Shown: one piece after another, positions 51,931 to 59,755 of the stretch | Numbering within the stretch: position 1 is the stretch's first letter | How the letters are laid out: each line of letters starts with the position of its first letter | Source of the DNA: Actinomycetota bacterium | GTDB taxonomy: Bacteria > Actinomycetota > Actinomycetes > Streptosporangiales > Streptosporangiaceae | DNA: 64,000 nt | Reading direction: 5' to 3' | Assembly: GCA_019240215.1 (NCBI GenBank) | Contig: JAFAYQ010000063.1 | Location: forward strand, 1 to 64,000 | Position numbers and translations under genes: made by a program | The notes under the pieces: model-generated | Seen by the model: the letters and a program-made list of their open reading frames with translations, nothing else | The model's database searches: none | Told to the model about the DNA's origin: nothing

Positions 51931-52755
51931 ATGACCCCGGGCGAGGGTAATGATCCGGTGGCGCGGGTACTGCCGGAGTTGTACGCGCTGACGACGATCG
52001 AGCAGTTCCCTGCCCGGGCTCTATCGGTCACCCGTCGGCTCATCGGGGGCGACAAGGCCGATTACACGCAGGCCGATACCGTCTCGGGTGAATGGCAGGT
52101 GCTGGTCGACCCCGAGCCGCCGCAGCTGCGGTCGCTGGCGCCGGCCCGGGAGGCCTACATGCGCCAGCATCCGGTCATGGCGCATTTCCTGCGCAATGAT
52201 GTCCACGGCGCGTGCACCATCTCCGACTTCCTCAGCCCTCGCGAATATCACCGCCTGGGGCTCTACGGCGAATTCTTCCGGCCGCTGGGCGTCGAAGATC
52301 AGCTGACGGTGCTCGTCAGCGGTCCCCCGCACGGGGCCGGAATCTCCATCGACCGGGAACACCGGGGGTTCAGCGAACACGAACGCCGGCTGCTGGACCG
52401 GCTGCAGGTCCACCTGGGGGCAGCCCACAGCAACGCCGTCCGTTTCAGCCAGGCGCTGGCGCGGTCACAACGTGCCGGGCTGGACGACGTGCCGGCCGCT
52501 CCGCTGGACAACCTCACCGGGCGCGAACGTGAGGTCCTCGCCCGCATCGCCTCCGGCCACACCAACGCCCAGATCGCCCGCGCGCTCGACATCAGCCCCG
52601 GCACGGTCCGCAAGCACGTGGAACACATCTTGTTTCGCCTCGGCGTGCCGAGCCGGACCGCCGCCGCCGTCTGCTATATCACCGGGTCGGCTCCTCGCCG
52701 GGCGCCATCATGGACCGCTGAGCTGGCCCTCGCCTCCGTAGCCGATCCGCGCTAG
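51931..52755 (+). CDS. LuxR-family transcriptional regulator with GAF-like sensor
   Basis: This 274-aa protein has an N-terminal ~180-residue sensor-like region ([69 protein letters not shown], resembling GAF-type LuxR proteins) followed by a LuxR HTH ([40 protein letters not shown]). The ATG 51931 start has only a weak SD. Its TAG stop shares CTAG with the crotonase remnant. Confidence 0.88.
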   Translation: MTPGEGNDPVARVLPELYALTTIEQFPARALSVTRRLIGGDKADYTQADTVSGEWQVLVDPEPPQLRSLAPAREAYMRQHPVMAHFLRNDVHGACTISDFLSPREYHRLGLYGEFFRPLGVEDQLTVLVSGPPHGAGISIDREHRGFSEHERRLLDRLQVHLGAAHSNAVRFSQALARSQRAGLDDVPAAPLDNLTGREREVLARIASGHTNAQIARALDISPGTVRKHVEHILFRLGVPSRTAAAVCYITGSAPRRAPSWTAELALASVADPR

Positions 52756-53162
52756 TGTTGCCCGGTCCAGTGGAAGACCGTGCGTTCCAGCTCGTGGTGC
52801 CGGTCCCGGTCCGGGGTCCGCAGTTGCCAGGGCCGGGTCAGATAGGGCTCAGGATCCCGGGCGGGGCGCCGCCACCGGGTCGTTCCTCGTCCGGCCGGGC
52901 CCAGAACGTGTCCGGGCCCCGGCGGCTGAGGTCGGCGCCGGCGCTGAAGTACCGCCCCGCGCCGGTCAGCACGACCGCCTGGATCGCGTCGTCGTGCTCG
53001 AACCGCCCCAGGGCCGCGTTCAGCTCGGCCCGCATCGTCGGGGTGAACGCGTTGCGCTGCTCCGGCCGGTTGAGCCAGTTCGTCGCCACCCCGGCGTCGA
53101 CCCCGGTCCGGTCGCCTGCTCGCTCATGCGTCGGCCCCGGTCCGGATTTCCTGCTCGCTCAT
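52752..53162 (-). pseudogene. Enoyl-CoA hydratase (crotonase) remnant with 5' duplication
   Basis: Leftward reading gives ATG 53162 MSEQEIRTGADA and a stop. A second copy of the same 5' end starts at ATG 53127 (35 nt away), so the start was tandemly duplicated and the frame lost. Crotonase sequence follows in another frame: VATNWLNRPEQRNAFTPTMR and VVLTGAGRYFSAGADLSRRG (oxyanion-hole region). After another frameshift come LTRPWQLRTP and the C-terminal HHELERTVFHWTG, with the central part deleted. The gene once belonged to the regulon, since a TAGAA-type operator and a TTGACC...GATAAT promoter remain upstream. Confidence 0.8.
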
Positions 53163-53180
53163 GCCCACCGCCGGCCTTTT

Positions 53181-53207
53181 CAGAATAAATTCTAGAATTA
53201 TCTTCCG
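53181..53207. promoter_or_regulatory. TAGAA-N5-TTC operator at the crotonase remnant
   Basis: TAGAATTATCTTCCG (53193-53207) matches the shared motif, preceded by CAGAATAAATTCTA (53181-53194). On the minus strand TTGACC and GATAAT, 18 nt apart, form the promoter it overlaps. Confidence 0.65.
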
Positions 53208-53290
53208 GCTCGGGACGGGCGGTCAAGGACGCCACTGGGAGACAACGACGGAGCGGCGGTCAAGCCACGCCGCCGCGAGACAATCAGCGG

Positions 53291-53761
53291 GTGACCGCCG
53301 AACCACCGCTGACCCGGGCCACCAGCGCCGACGCGGACGCCGCGGCCGAGCTCTACCTGCTCGCCCGTCACCGCGCGGTGCCGGCCATCCCGCCGCCGTT
53401 CCATCCCGACGATGACGTCCGGCAGTGGCTGCGCGGTGTCGTGCGCGACCAGGAGGTATGGCTCGCGGTGGCTGTCGGCGGGGCGCCGCTCGGGCTGATG
53501 GTGCTGGACGGCGACTGGCTCGACCAGTTGTACGTGCACCCGGCCTGGACCAGCCGCGGTCTCGGTGCCCGGTTCGTTGAGCTGGCCAAGCAACGGCGGC
53601 CGGGCGGGTTGCAGCTGTGGACGTTCGAGTCGAACGTCCGGGCCCAGCGGTTCTACGAGCGCCACGGCTTCACCGTGGCCGAGCGCACCGACGGCCGCGG
53701 CAACGAGGAACAGGCCCCCGACCTGAGATACGTCTGGCGGCCGTCCGCGCCAGCGGCTTAG
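53291..53761 (+). CDS. GNAT N-acetyltransferase
   Basis: This 156-aa acetyltransferase has a short beta-alpha start, then WLDQLYVHPAWTSRGLGARFVELAKQRRP (acetyl-CoA pyrophosphate loop R-G-x-G-A) and LWTFESNVRAQRFYERHGFTVAERTDG, a typical GNAT end. The acceptor is unknown. The start is GTG 53291. Convergent with the PNPOx-like gene (8 nt gap). Confidence 0.88.
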   Translation: MTAEPPLTRATSADADAAAELYLLARHRAVPAIPPPFHPDDDVRQWLRGVVRDQEVWLAVAVGGAPLGLMVLDGDWLDQLYVHPAWTSRGLGARFVELAKQRRPGGLQLWTFESNVRAQRFYERHGFTVAERTDGRGNEEQAPDLRYVWRPSAPAA

Positions 53762-53769
53762 CCGGCCGG

Positions 53770-54291
53770 TCAGAACTGGAAGCGGGTGAGGCCACCGGGC
53801 GCGGCCGACAGGCCCGCTACCACCGAGCGGGTCCCGATGCGGTACACGTTCCAGGGCGGCGGTCCCTGCGTCGGCGCGTTGAACGGCGCGGTGATGCCCG
53901 GCCCGCTGGCGTCCGGTTCGGCCGGCCAGCCCTGATCCGCCCAGGCCTGGGCGGCGCGGGCCAGCGCGTCCGGCTCGGTCACCCGGACCGCCTCCCCCTC
54001 GACCACGATGTCGGCGCCGTCGACCGACACCGCGATCGAGCAGCGCGGATCGCGGGCGACGTTGCGCCCCTTCCGGGTGCTGGCCCCGGTCTGGAACCAG
54101 TACGCCCCGTCCAGCCACAGCGCCCCGACCGCGGTCAGGTGCGGGCGGCCGTCCTGGTTGATCGTGGTCAGCCAGGTCGTGCGGGAATTGATCGCGTCCG
54201 CGGCGGGCGCCGGCCCGGCGAGCTTCTCGGTCACGATGGCCCAGTCCACGGGGGGCAGCCCATCCGCCTGGCCCAGATTCTTGCCCTCCAT
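53770..54291 (-). CDS. Pyridoxamine-5'-phosphate-oxidase-family protein
   Basis: This 173-aa split-barrel flavoprotein-like protein contains TTWLTTINQDGRPHLTAVGALWLDGAYWFQTGASTRKGRNVARDP, with the basic residues that bind FMN or F420 phosphate. The exact reaction is unknown. ATG 54291 has AAGGATG upstream. Confidence 0.85.
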   Translation of the reverse strand: MEGKNLGQADGLPPVDWAIVTEKLAGPAPAADAINSRTTWLTTINQDGRPHLTAVGALWLDGAYWFQTGASTRKGRNVARDPRCSIAVSVDGADIVVEGEAVRVTEPDALARAAQAWADQGWPAEPDASGPGITAPFNAPTQGPPPWNVYRIGTRSVVAGLSAAPGGLTRFQF

Positions 54292-54397
54292 GGTTCATCC
54301 TTCCGTTGTCGAGCGGAGCCTCCAGGTGGGCGGCTCCGCGAGCGAGAGGCTGTTACAGTCCGGATCCAGAGTCTGAGACGGCGGCGGCCACCGAAAA

Positions 54398-54661
54398 TCA
54401 CCGGCGGAGCCGCAGGGCCACGATGATGACGGCGCTGCCGATGAGCAGAGCGACCGAGTTGGGGATCACCAGCGCCGGGAGTCCGGCCGCCGCGCCGTAG
54501 GCGATCCAGAGCAGGAAGCCGACCAGCAGGACCGCGAAATAGGTGATCGACACCTCGCGGGAGGATCGCTGCCGGAGCATCCGGCGGATCTGCAGGAGCG
54601 GGGCGATGCCCATCAGGACCGCCCACGACGAGGCCGCGGTAGCGAGGAAAGTCTGTGCCAT
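54398..54661 (-). CDS. SemiSWEET/PQ-loop small transporter
   Basis: This 87-aa protein has three hydrophobic helices (SSWAVLMGIAPLLQIRRML, ITYFAVLLVGFLLWIAYG, NSVALLIGSAVIIVALRL) typical of a half-SWEET unit that dimerises to move small sugars or similar solutes. The PQ pair of the first helix is replaced (PLLQ). ATG 54661 has GGAGG 7 nt upstream; the frame is open to 54814, but that part is not needed. Confidence 0.8.
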   Translation of the reverse strand: MAQTFLATAASSWAVLMGIAPLLQIRRMLRQRSSREVSITYFAVLLVGFLLWIAYGAAAGLPALVIPNSVALLIGSAVIIVALRLRR

Positions 54662-54758
54662 GGCACACCTCCACAGAGGCGCCCGGCTGATGGGATCGTG
54701 TTCGCCAGTTACCTGGAGAGGGGCGCAAGCACGACCACTACGAGAGTACCGGTAGTTG

Positions 54759-55187
54759 TCACGCGTCCTGAAGCCATGGCTCAGGCTCAACTTCCAGATA
54801 TCCGTCGTAAGCATTGATGGTCACGACGAAGTGGTGCAGGAAGCCTTCCAATCCGGCCAAGCCAAATGGAAGGGGCCATGGATCGCAGAACCAAACTGGC
54901 GCATCCCACGAAAATTCATTCTGGTCCCTGGTCACCGTGAGAGACACGCGGGCGAGCGTACCGACGGTTTTCACTCCTCCGACGTAGAACTCTTCAGTCA
55001 AGTCGCCGATCAGTTCAATGCCGGCCAGCGGGGCAATTTCCGCGCTCATTCTGGTCCTGAGCGCTCCCGTATCGAGCAGGCACGCTATAGGCGCGACCTC
55101 CAGCCCTTCAAGAGCAATGTCAACCACCGGTCGTGGTGTCAAAACGCCACCGCTCGCCGACGGCAATGCCCGGAACGCAAATCTCAT
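54759..55187 (-). CDS. Retropepsin-like aspartic protease
   Basis: This 142-aa single-lobe aspartyl protease fold has the catalytic loop LLDTGALRTRM (Asp39-Thr-Gly) and a second hydrophobic-Gly block (FGLAGLEGFLHHF) resembling the conserved ILG of retropepsins. It would act as a homodimer. Its ATG overlaps the stop of the upstream ScoMcrA-head/DUF5678-like gene by 4 nt, a pairing known for DUF5678-type proteins. Target unknown. Confidence 0.8.
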   Translation of the reverse strand: MRFAFRALPSASGGVLTPRPVVDIALEGLEVAPIACLLDTGALRTRMSAEIAPLAGIELIGDLTEEFYVGGVKTVGTLARVSLTVTRDQNEFSWDAPVWFCDPWPLPFGLAGLEGFLHHFVVTINAYDGYLEVEPEPWLQDA

Positions 55188-55681
55188 TGGGGGGTCGCCC
55201 CGGTGATGGCTTCTTCGGAATCAACGACCCGGAACATGGACTGCGCACGCTGACGGTGCTTTGCCAGCCACGCCACCACCTCTGCTGGTGTTGGTGCGGC
55301 CACCAGTACCTCATCGTCACGCACGGCCACCCACATGCCGATGAAAGGACGCAAGGCCTCCGTCAACGGAGTCACCGGATCATCCGACGGGCACGGCCGT
55401 AGCCCAACCGTCCGGGATGTCTGAGGGTGCCGGGCCCGTGTGCTCACCGCGCGCCCGGCTGGGAAGCCCAGGCGGGTCAGCGCCCGGCGTGCCTGATGGG
55501 TGGTGAAGTCAGCCCGGTCAAGGCCGGTTACCAGCGCCAAAACCTGCTTGGGAGGCCAGCGACGGCCGTTGATTACTACGAAGTGTTCGTGGATCGGCTC
55601 GGGCAGCACTCCTTGGAGTGACGCCTCCACAGTGCTCGATTCGAGGTCGAACTGATGGCCTGAGACCGTCATCGTCGGCAT
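55184..55681 (-). CDS. ScoMcrA-head-like plus DUF5678-like two-domain protein
   Basis: In this 165-aa protein the first ~75 residues (VEASLQGVLPEPIHEHFVVINGRRWPPKQVLALVTGLDRADFTTHQARRALTRLGF) resemble the N-terminal head domain of ScoMcrA-type modification-dependent endonucleases, a small DNA-recognition-like fold. Residues ~115-160 (GMWVAVRDDEVLVAAPTPAEVVAWLAKH) match the short DUF5678 pattern. It is translationally coupled to a retropepsin-like gene, so the protein could be its substrate or regulator. GGAG lies upstream of ATG 55681. Two palindromes in the promoter (55706-55715, 55733-55744) suggest self-regulation. Confidence 0.65.
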   Translation of the reverse strand: MPTMTVSGHQFDLESSTVEASLQGVLPEPIHEHFVVINGRRWPPKQVLALVTGLDRADFTTHQARRALTRLGFPAGRAVSTRARHPQTSRTVGLRPCPSDDPVTPLTEALRPFIGMWVAVRDDEVLVAAPTPAEVVAWLAKHRQRAQSMFRVVDSEEAITGATPQ

Positions 55682-55705
55682 GATTCTCCGATCGCTGCTC
55701 TCCGA

Positions 55706-55744
55706 AGAGTACTCTCTGATCCGTCTCTACTCAGGAGTACTTCT
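55706..55744. promoter_or_regulatory. Paired AGAGTACTCT-type palindromes
   Basis: AGAGTACTCT (55706-55715) is a perfect palindrome, and AGGAGTACTTCT (55733-55744) is a near copy with the same AGTACT core, about 27 nt away. They lie directly upstream of the ScoMcrA-head-like gene. Confidence 0.5.
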
Positions 55745-55793
55745 GTATCGGACGGCTGGCCTGAACCGTCAGCAATGATCGGGGACAGCGGAG

Positions 55794-56531
55794 TTAGCGG
55801 GTGGCGGGCTGGCGGCCCGGCGGGCGACGGGCCGGAGTCCGGCTCGCCGCACGCTTCGACTTGGCAGCGGCCGATCCGCTTCCGGACTTGGCCGGGGGCT
55901 GCCAGGGGCCGCCGGTCATCAGGCGGCGGGTGTACTCCAGCACCGCGTCGATGATCTTGTTGGCTTGCGGGCGGGTGCGGGCGGCGGCCACCTCGCGAGC
56001 GCCCTCGCCGGTCAGCGAGGTGAGGATGGTGGCGTAGAGGCGGTCGAGGGACGTGTCGGCCAGCTTGAGCAGGGTGTCGTTCTGGCCGATCCACTCGCGG
56101 CCGCGGCGGCGGCGCATCAGTTCGAAGCCGGGCGGGCCGTCGCCCGCGTTGAACAGCAGCGACAGTTCGCGGCGCTCCCAGGCGCCTTCGAGGTAGCCGC
56201 GGGCGCCGGCCGAGAACAGCTCGTAGGGGTCGACCTCCCCGGCCTGCTTGGCGGCGGCGACCGCGGCCGTGGCCGAGGCCTCCTGGGCCTGGGTGTACTC
56301 CTGCCAGAGGGCGATGAACAGCTCGCTCTTGCCGCCGAAGTGGTGGTAAAGGCTGCCCACACTGGAACCGGCTCGTTCGACCACGTCGGCGATGCTGGCT
56401 TCGGCGAAGCCCTGGTCGGTGAACACCTCGCGGGCGGCGTCCAGCAGCGCCCGCTGGGTCTCGGCGGTCCGGGCCCACTGCCAGGAGCCCGCGGCTGCCT
56501 TGCCGCGCGGTCGTGGGGAGGTTGCTGCCAC
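55794..56531 (-). CDS. TetR-family regulator A of the lipid regulon
   Basis: This 245-aa repressor has the HTH TQRALLDAAREVFTDQGFAEASIADVVERAGSSVGSLYHHFGGKSELF. Its ligand domain contains GPPGFELMRRRRGREWIGQNDTLLKL. It is clearly a sister of the TetR at 61472 (the blocks GSSVGSLYHHFGGKSELFI, REWIGQND and RRLMTGGPW are shared). A basic Lys/Arg/Ala tail (about 215-245) is extra. GTG 56531 has AGGAGG upstream. It is divergent from the SDR gene; operators at 56565-56579 and 56669-56696 fit acyl-CoA or steroid-CoA sensing. Confidence 0.9.
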   Translation of the reverse strand: MAATSPRPRGKAAAGSWQWARTAETQRALLDAAREVFTDQGFAEASIADVVERAGSSVGSLYHHFGGKSELFIALWQEYTQAQEASATAAVAAAKQAGEVDPYELFSAGARGYLEGAWERRELSLLFNAGDGPPGFELMRRRRGREWIGQNDTLLKLADTSLDRLYATILTSLTGEGAREVAAARTRPQANKIIDAVLEYTRRLMTGGPWQPPAKSGSGSAAAKSKRAASRTPARRPPGRQPATR

Positions 56532-56564
56532 CGAATCCGCCTCCTGTCGGTACCCGGCCGGTTT

Positions 56565-56579
56565 CGGAACGAGATTCTA
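56565..56579. promoter_or_regulatory. CGGAA-N5-TTCTA operator upstream of TetR A
   Basis: This variant of the shared motif (TAGAA-N5-TTCCG on the minus strand) lies 34 nt upstream of the TetR A start, so autoregulation is likely. Confidence 0.6.
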
Positions 56580-56668
56580 GGAGTCTAACCGCACTCAACC
56601 GACTCACCAGCATGCTTGCCGGGCGGCGGGCCCGGGGAGGTGATCCCTTGACACCGGCGGTTACCTCC

Positions 56669-56696
56669 TAGAAGGTAATTCCAGAAGATGATTCCA
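56669..56696. promoter_or_regulatory. Double YAGAA-N5-TTCCA operator before the SDR
   Basis: TAGAAGGTAATTCCA (56669-56683) and CAGAAGATGATTCCA (56682-56696) overlap by two bases, 289 nt upstream of the SDR start and just downstream of TTGACA. This is probably the main control site of the SDR transcript. Confidence 0.65.
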
Positions 56697-56768
56697 AAAA
56701 TTGCCCGGTGCGGACTGCCGGGGCGCCCGGTGCGCGATCGGGGAGACCCGGGTGCGCGGCCGAGGGTC

Positions 56769-56893
56769 TGGCGGACGGCCAGAAATCCGGCTGACTACCG
56801 GGGGCCTGGCGGACGGCCAGAAATCCGGCTGACTACCGGAGGCCTGGCGGACGGCCAGAAACCGGCTGACTACCGGAGGCCTGGCGGACGGCC
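56769..56893. repeat. 38-bp tandem repeat, 3.3 copies
   Basis: The unit starts TGGCGGACGGCCAGAAA and ends CTACCGGAGGCC. Copies lie at 56769-56806, 56807-56844 and 56845-56881 (37 nt), plus a partial copy to 56893. It is located in the SDR leader between operator and RBS; slippage could change the leader length. Confidence 0.85.
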
Positions 56894-56984
56894 GGGGGTG
56901 CCCGGCGCCGATCGTCGGGGAGCCCCGGCCCGCCGCCGGAGTAACCCGGTGCCCGTGGCCCGGGGAAGGAGCTGGTGAGCTGCT

Positions 56985-57869
56985 ATGACGCGACTGAGCG
57001 GTCGGGTCGCCATCGTGACCGGGGCTGGCCGGGGGATCGGCCAGTCGGCAGCCAAGCTGCTGGCCAGCGAGGGCGCCGCGGTGGTGGTCAACGACCTCGG
57101 GGTGGCGATGGACGGTTCCGGTAACGACACCGGGCCCGCCCACGACACGGTGGCCGCGATCACCGAGGCGGGCGGCAAGGCCGTCGCCAACGGCGCCGAC
57201 ATCTCCGACCACGCCGCCGCCGAGGACCTGATCAAGACCGCGATCGAGCAGTTCGGGCGGCTCGACGTGCTGGTCAACGTGGCCGGCATCCTGCGCGACC
57301 GGATGGTGTTCAACATGACCGAGCAGGAGTGGGACGACGTCATCCGGGTCCACCTCAAGGGGACGTTCAACACCACCAAGTTCGCGTCCGCGCACTGGCG
57401 GTCGCTGCGCGACGAGACCGCCCAGAACCGGATCATCAACTTCACCTCGGTCTCCGGCCTGCACGGGGCGCCCGGGCAGCCCAACTACGCGGCGGCCAAG
57501 ATGGGCATCGTCGGGCTGACCTACTCGGCCGCCAACTCCCTGGCCAAGTACGGCGTCACCGTCAACGCGATCTCGCCCGGCGCCGCCACCCGGATGACCG
57601 ACTCGGTGCCGGCCGACCGCCGCCGGGCCCAGACCAGGACCGACGACGAGCGATCGCCGGACAACGTGGCCCCGATCGTCGCCTACCTGGCCTCCGAGCG
57701 CTCGGGCTGGATCACCGGCCGGATCATCCACTCCAGCGGCTACGAGGTCTCGCTCTACAACAACCCGGAGCCGATCGTCCGGCTGCTGAACTCCGGTCCC
57801 TGGGAGGCCGACGCGCTGGCCGCTCAGGTCGAGCGGGCGTTCGGGCCGCCGCTGGGCCGCAAGCCCTAA
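56985..57869 (+). CDS. SDR-family 3-hydroxyacyl-CoA/steroid dehydrogenase-like
   Basis: This 294-aa SDR of the MFE-2/17-beta-HSD4 subgroup has VAIVTGAGRGIGQSAAKLLASEGAAVVVND, NVAGILRDRMVFNMTEQEWDDVIRVHLKGTF, the catalytic Ser in INFTSVSG, and Tyr/Lys in PNYAAAKMG. It ends with an extension (SGYEVSLYNNPEPIVRLL) seen in this subgroup. It probably oxidises a 3-hydroxyacyl-CoA in fatty-acid or steroid side-chain breakdown. It is divergent from TetR A and controlled by the double operator. The RBS is AAGGAG, 13 nt from ATG. Confidence 0.92.
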   Translation: MTRLSGRVAIVTGAGRGIGQSAAKLLASEGAAVVVNDLGVAMDGSGNDTGPAHDTVAAITEAGGKAVANGADISDHAAAEDLIKTAIEQFGRLDVLVNVAGILRDRMVFNMTEQEWDDVIRVHLKGTFNTTKFASAHWRSLRDETAQNRIINFTSVSGLHGAPGQPNYAAAKMGIVGLTYSAANSLAKYGVTVNAISPGAATRMTDSVPADRRRAQTRTDDERSPDNVAPIVAYLASERSGWITGRIIHSSGYEVSLYNNPEPIVRLLNSGPWEADALAAQVERAFGPPLGRKP

Positions 57870-57945
57870 CCCTGGCCGGCGCCATCACCGCCCCGGCGGC
57901 CGCCACCGCCGGAGCGGGATGTTCGATGAAGTGAGAAAGTGAGTC

Positions 57946-57968
57946 AACCTTTCAGCCCTCCAGGTGTC
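57946..57968 (+). promoter_or_regulatory. ECF-type promoter of the sigma-factor gene
   Basis: AACC (57946-57949) and GTC (57966-57968) lie 16 nt apart, matching the AAC...GTC pattern of ECF sigma promoters. Transcription would begin almost at the sigma gene ATG (57977), implying a leaderless, autoregulated transcript. Confidence 0.55.
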
Positions 57969-57976
57969 TTATCTGC

Positions 57977-58489
57977 ATGACCGATGTGTGGCGGCCTTCA
58001 GCTCCGGAATCAGGGGCGGTACCGGTGAGCGCCTTGTTCCGGGCCCGGTACCCGGAGCTCGTACGGCTCGCCGATCTGCTGGGCGCCGACGACCCCGAGG
58101 ACATCGCCCAGGAGGCGTTCGCCCGGCTGATCCGGAAGCAGGAAACGCTCCGCGACCAGGACGCCGCGCTCGCTTACGTCCGCTCGACCACCTGCAACCT
58201 GGTCCGCAACCGGCGCCGCCACCTGCGGGTGGCCCGGTTGCGGACCCCGGCCGGGCAGGACGAGGTCTCGTCCGAGCACGCGGTCATGCTCCGCGAAGAC
58301 CACCGCGAGCTGCTGGCCGCGCTGGCGGCCCTGGCCCCGCGGCGCCGGGAGGCGATCGTGCTGCGCTACTGGCTCGAGCTGTCCGAGCGCGAGACGGCCG
58401 CCACCATGGGGGTGTCCCCCGGAACCGTGAAATCGCTGGTGAGCCGGGGTCTGGACGCGCTCGGTAAGGCACTGGAGGGCAAGCTGTGA
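57977..58489 (+). CDS. ECF RNA polymerase sigma factor (SigE/SigM-like)
   Basis: This 170-aa group-4 sigma factor has region 2 with LFRARYPELVRLADLLGADDPEDIAQEAFARLIRKQ and region 4 with RRREAIVLRYWLELSERETAATMGVSPGTVKSLVSRGLDAL. There is no extra domain. Its stop overlaps the start of the next gene (GTGA), so it is coupled to a putative anti-sigma factor. No SD precedes ATG 57977; the ECF promoter placement suggests leaderless translation. Confidence 0.92.
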   Translation: MTDVWRPSAPESGAVPVSALFRARYPELVRLADLLGADDPEDIAQEAFARLIRKQETLRDQDAALAYVRSTTCNLVRNRRRHLRVARLRTPAGQDEVSSEHAVMLREDHRELLAALAALAPRRREAIVLRYWLELSERETAATMGVSPGTVKSLVSRGLDALGKALEGKL

Positions 58490-59649
58490 ACCCTGTCGAG
58501 GATCGGCTGCGGGAAGCCCTGGCCGCGCGGGCCGCGCAGTCGCCGGTTGATCCGGACGCCTGGGACAAGGCGGTGGCCCGGAGCCGCCACCGGGTATTCC
58601 CGTGGCGATGGCCGGCCTGGGTCGTGCGGCTGGTCCCGGTGGCGGCGGTGGCGGTGGTCGCTGGCGTGGTGATCGCGGCCACCACGCTGGGCCAGAGCAT
58701 CGGTCAGGGCGCGCGGCCGGCCGGGTCGGCGAGCACGAAGCCGGCCAGCCCGCACCCGAGCGCGTCGCTGCCGGCCGGTATGGCCTCAGTGGTCGATCAG
58801 ATCCCGCCGGCCACCCCGTTCGTCCCGATCAGCCTGCGCGCCGACGGCCACCAGGTGCGGGTTTCCCTGTGGTTCGGTTACGTGCCCGCAGACGCGGCGG
58901 CCGGGCTCGCACTCTGCCAGTACGACAGCGGTGGCGCCTACAGTGGCTACTCCACCTGCACCTCCGGGCAGTTGCCGGCCGGGAAGCTGGCCCAGTGGGC
59001 CCAGACCGACGGTACGGGATGGATCCACCTGGGCGTAGCCGCCCCGCAGGTCACCTCGGTCACCGCGCTGCTGCCGGGCGGCCAGACGGTCCAGGGGACG
59101 GTCCGGGCGGTTCGTGGGGTCGCAGACAAAGTCTGGGCGGTCAGCCACCCGGCCGACTCCGCCGCCATGCTGGTGTTCCGCGACGCCGCCGGGCACGTGG
59201 TCGCCCGCCTCACGACACCCAAGCCCTCGTCCCCGCCGTCGCGTCCGAGCCAGGGCGGGATCCCGCTCTTTCGCTACGGCAACGACACCGTGACCGGGTA
59301 CCGGATCAGCGGCGACCGCATCGGATTCTTCGAGGGCGGCAGCTCCAGCTGGTCCGACACCCCGATCAGCCAGTCGGCCCTGAGCGTGAACAACATCGGC
59401 GTCGACTCAGGACCGGATGACCTGTACGGCTACGCGCCCACCGGCACCGCGCGGGTGGCCGTGCGGCTGGCCGACGGCCGGCTGCTCACCTCGCCGCCGA
59501 CGATCGCCGGCTGGCCGGGCAGCGGGGTCGTGTTCTGGGGGCCGGTGGCACTGCCCGCCCACACCGGCTTGGGCTACGACACCATCGTGATCACCTACGA
59601 CCGCGCCGGCCACGTCCTGCGCGAGGTGCCACTCCTATTCACCCAGTAG
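58486..59649 (+). CDS. Single-span membrane protein, putative anti-sigma partner
   Basis: In this 387-aa protein the N-terminal ~45 cytoplasmic residues (VEDRLREALAARAAQSPVDPDAWDKAV) resemble short anti-sigma heads. A TM helix (WVVRLVPVAAVAVVAGVVIAATTL) and a ~310-residue extracellular Ser/Pro- then beta-rich domain follow. The overlap with the sigma gene is the main evidence for an anti-sigma role; a zinc HxxxCxxC motif is absent. The start is GTG 58486. Its extracellular part could sense envelope stress; no family recognised. Confidence 0.7.
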   Translation: MNPVEDRLREALAARAAQSPVDPDAWDKAVARSRHRVFPWRWPAWVVRLVPVAAVAVVAGVVIAATTLGQSIGQGARPAGSASTKPASPHPSASLPAGMASVVDQIPPATPFVPISLRADGHQVRVSLWFGYVPADAAAGLALCQYDSGGAYSGYSTCTSGQLPAGKLAQWAQTDGTGWIHLGVAAPQVTSVTALLPGGQTVQGTVRAVRGVADKVWAVSHPADSAAMLVFRDAAGHVVARLTTPKPSSPPSRPSQGGIPLFRYGNDTVTGYRISGDRIGFFEGGSSSWSDTPISQSALSVNNIGVDSGPDDLYGYAPTGTARVAVRLADGRLLTSPPTIAGWPGSGVVFWGPVALPAHTGLGYDTIVITYDRAGHVLREVPLLFTQ

Positions 59650-59712
59650 AAAAACGTCCGCTGGAGTGCCGCCTGCCCCTGCCCCATCCGGCTGACCGCT
59701 CCCGGGCATGCA

Positions 59713-59743
59713 ACAGCCGGGCCGCGGCGAGCGGCCCGGCTGT
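59713..59743. terminator. Bidirectional hairpin terminator
   Basis: A perfect 13-bp stem (ACAGCCGGGCCGC at 59713-59725, complement at 59731-59743) with a 5-nt loop separates the convergent anti-sigma and thiolase-fold genes. Confidence 0.88.
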
Positions 59744-59755
59744 CGGCCTGGGTGC

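Larger units (their letters stand above)
56580..56984. other. Long SDR leader/divergent promoter region
   Basis: There is no gene in this part of the 453-bp spacer between TetR A and the SDR. Two overlapping operators lie at 56669-56696, downstream of a TTGACA box near 56649. They are followed by a 38-bp tandem repeat (56769-56893) and the SDR start. Confidence 0.6.

Noticed and set aside
53291-54291. GNAT plus PNPOx pair as a toxin-antitoxin module
   Set aside because: The genes are convergent, of normal length, and neither resembles known toxin or antitoxin families.
56769-56893. 38-bp repeat considered as a CRISPR array or part of a gene
   Set aside because: Continuous repeat without spacers; no frame with domain likeness.
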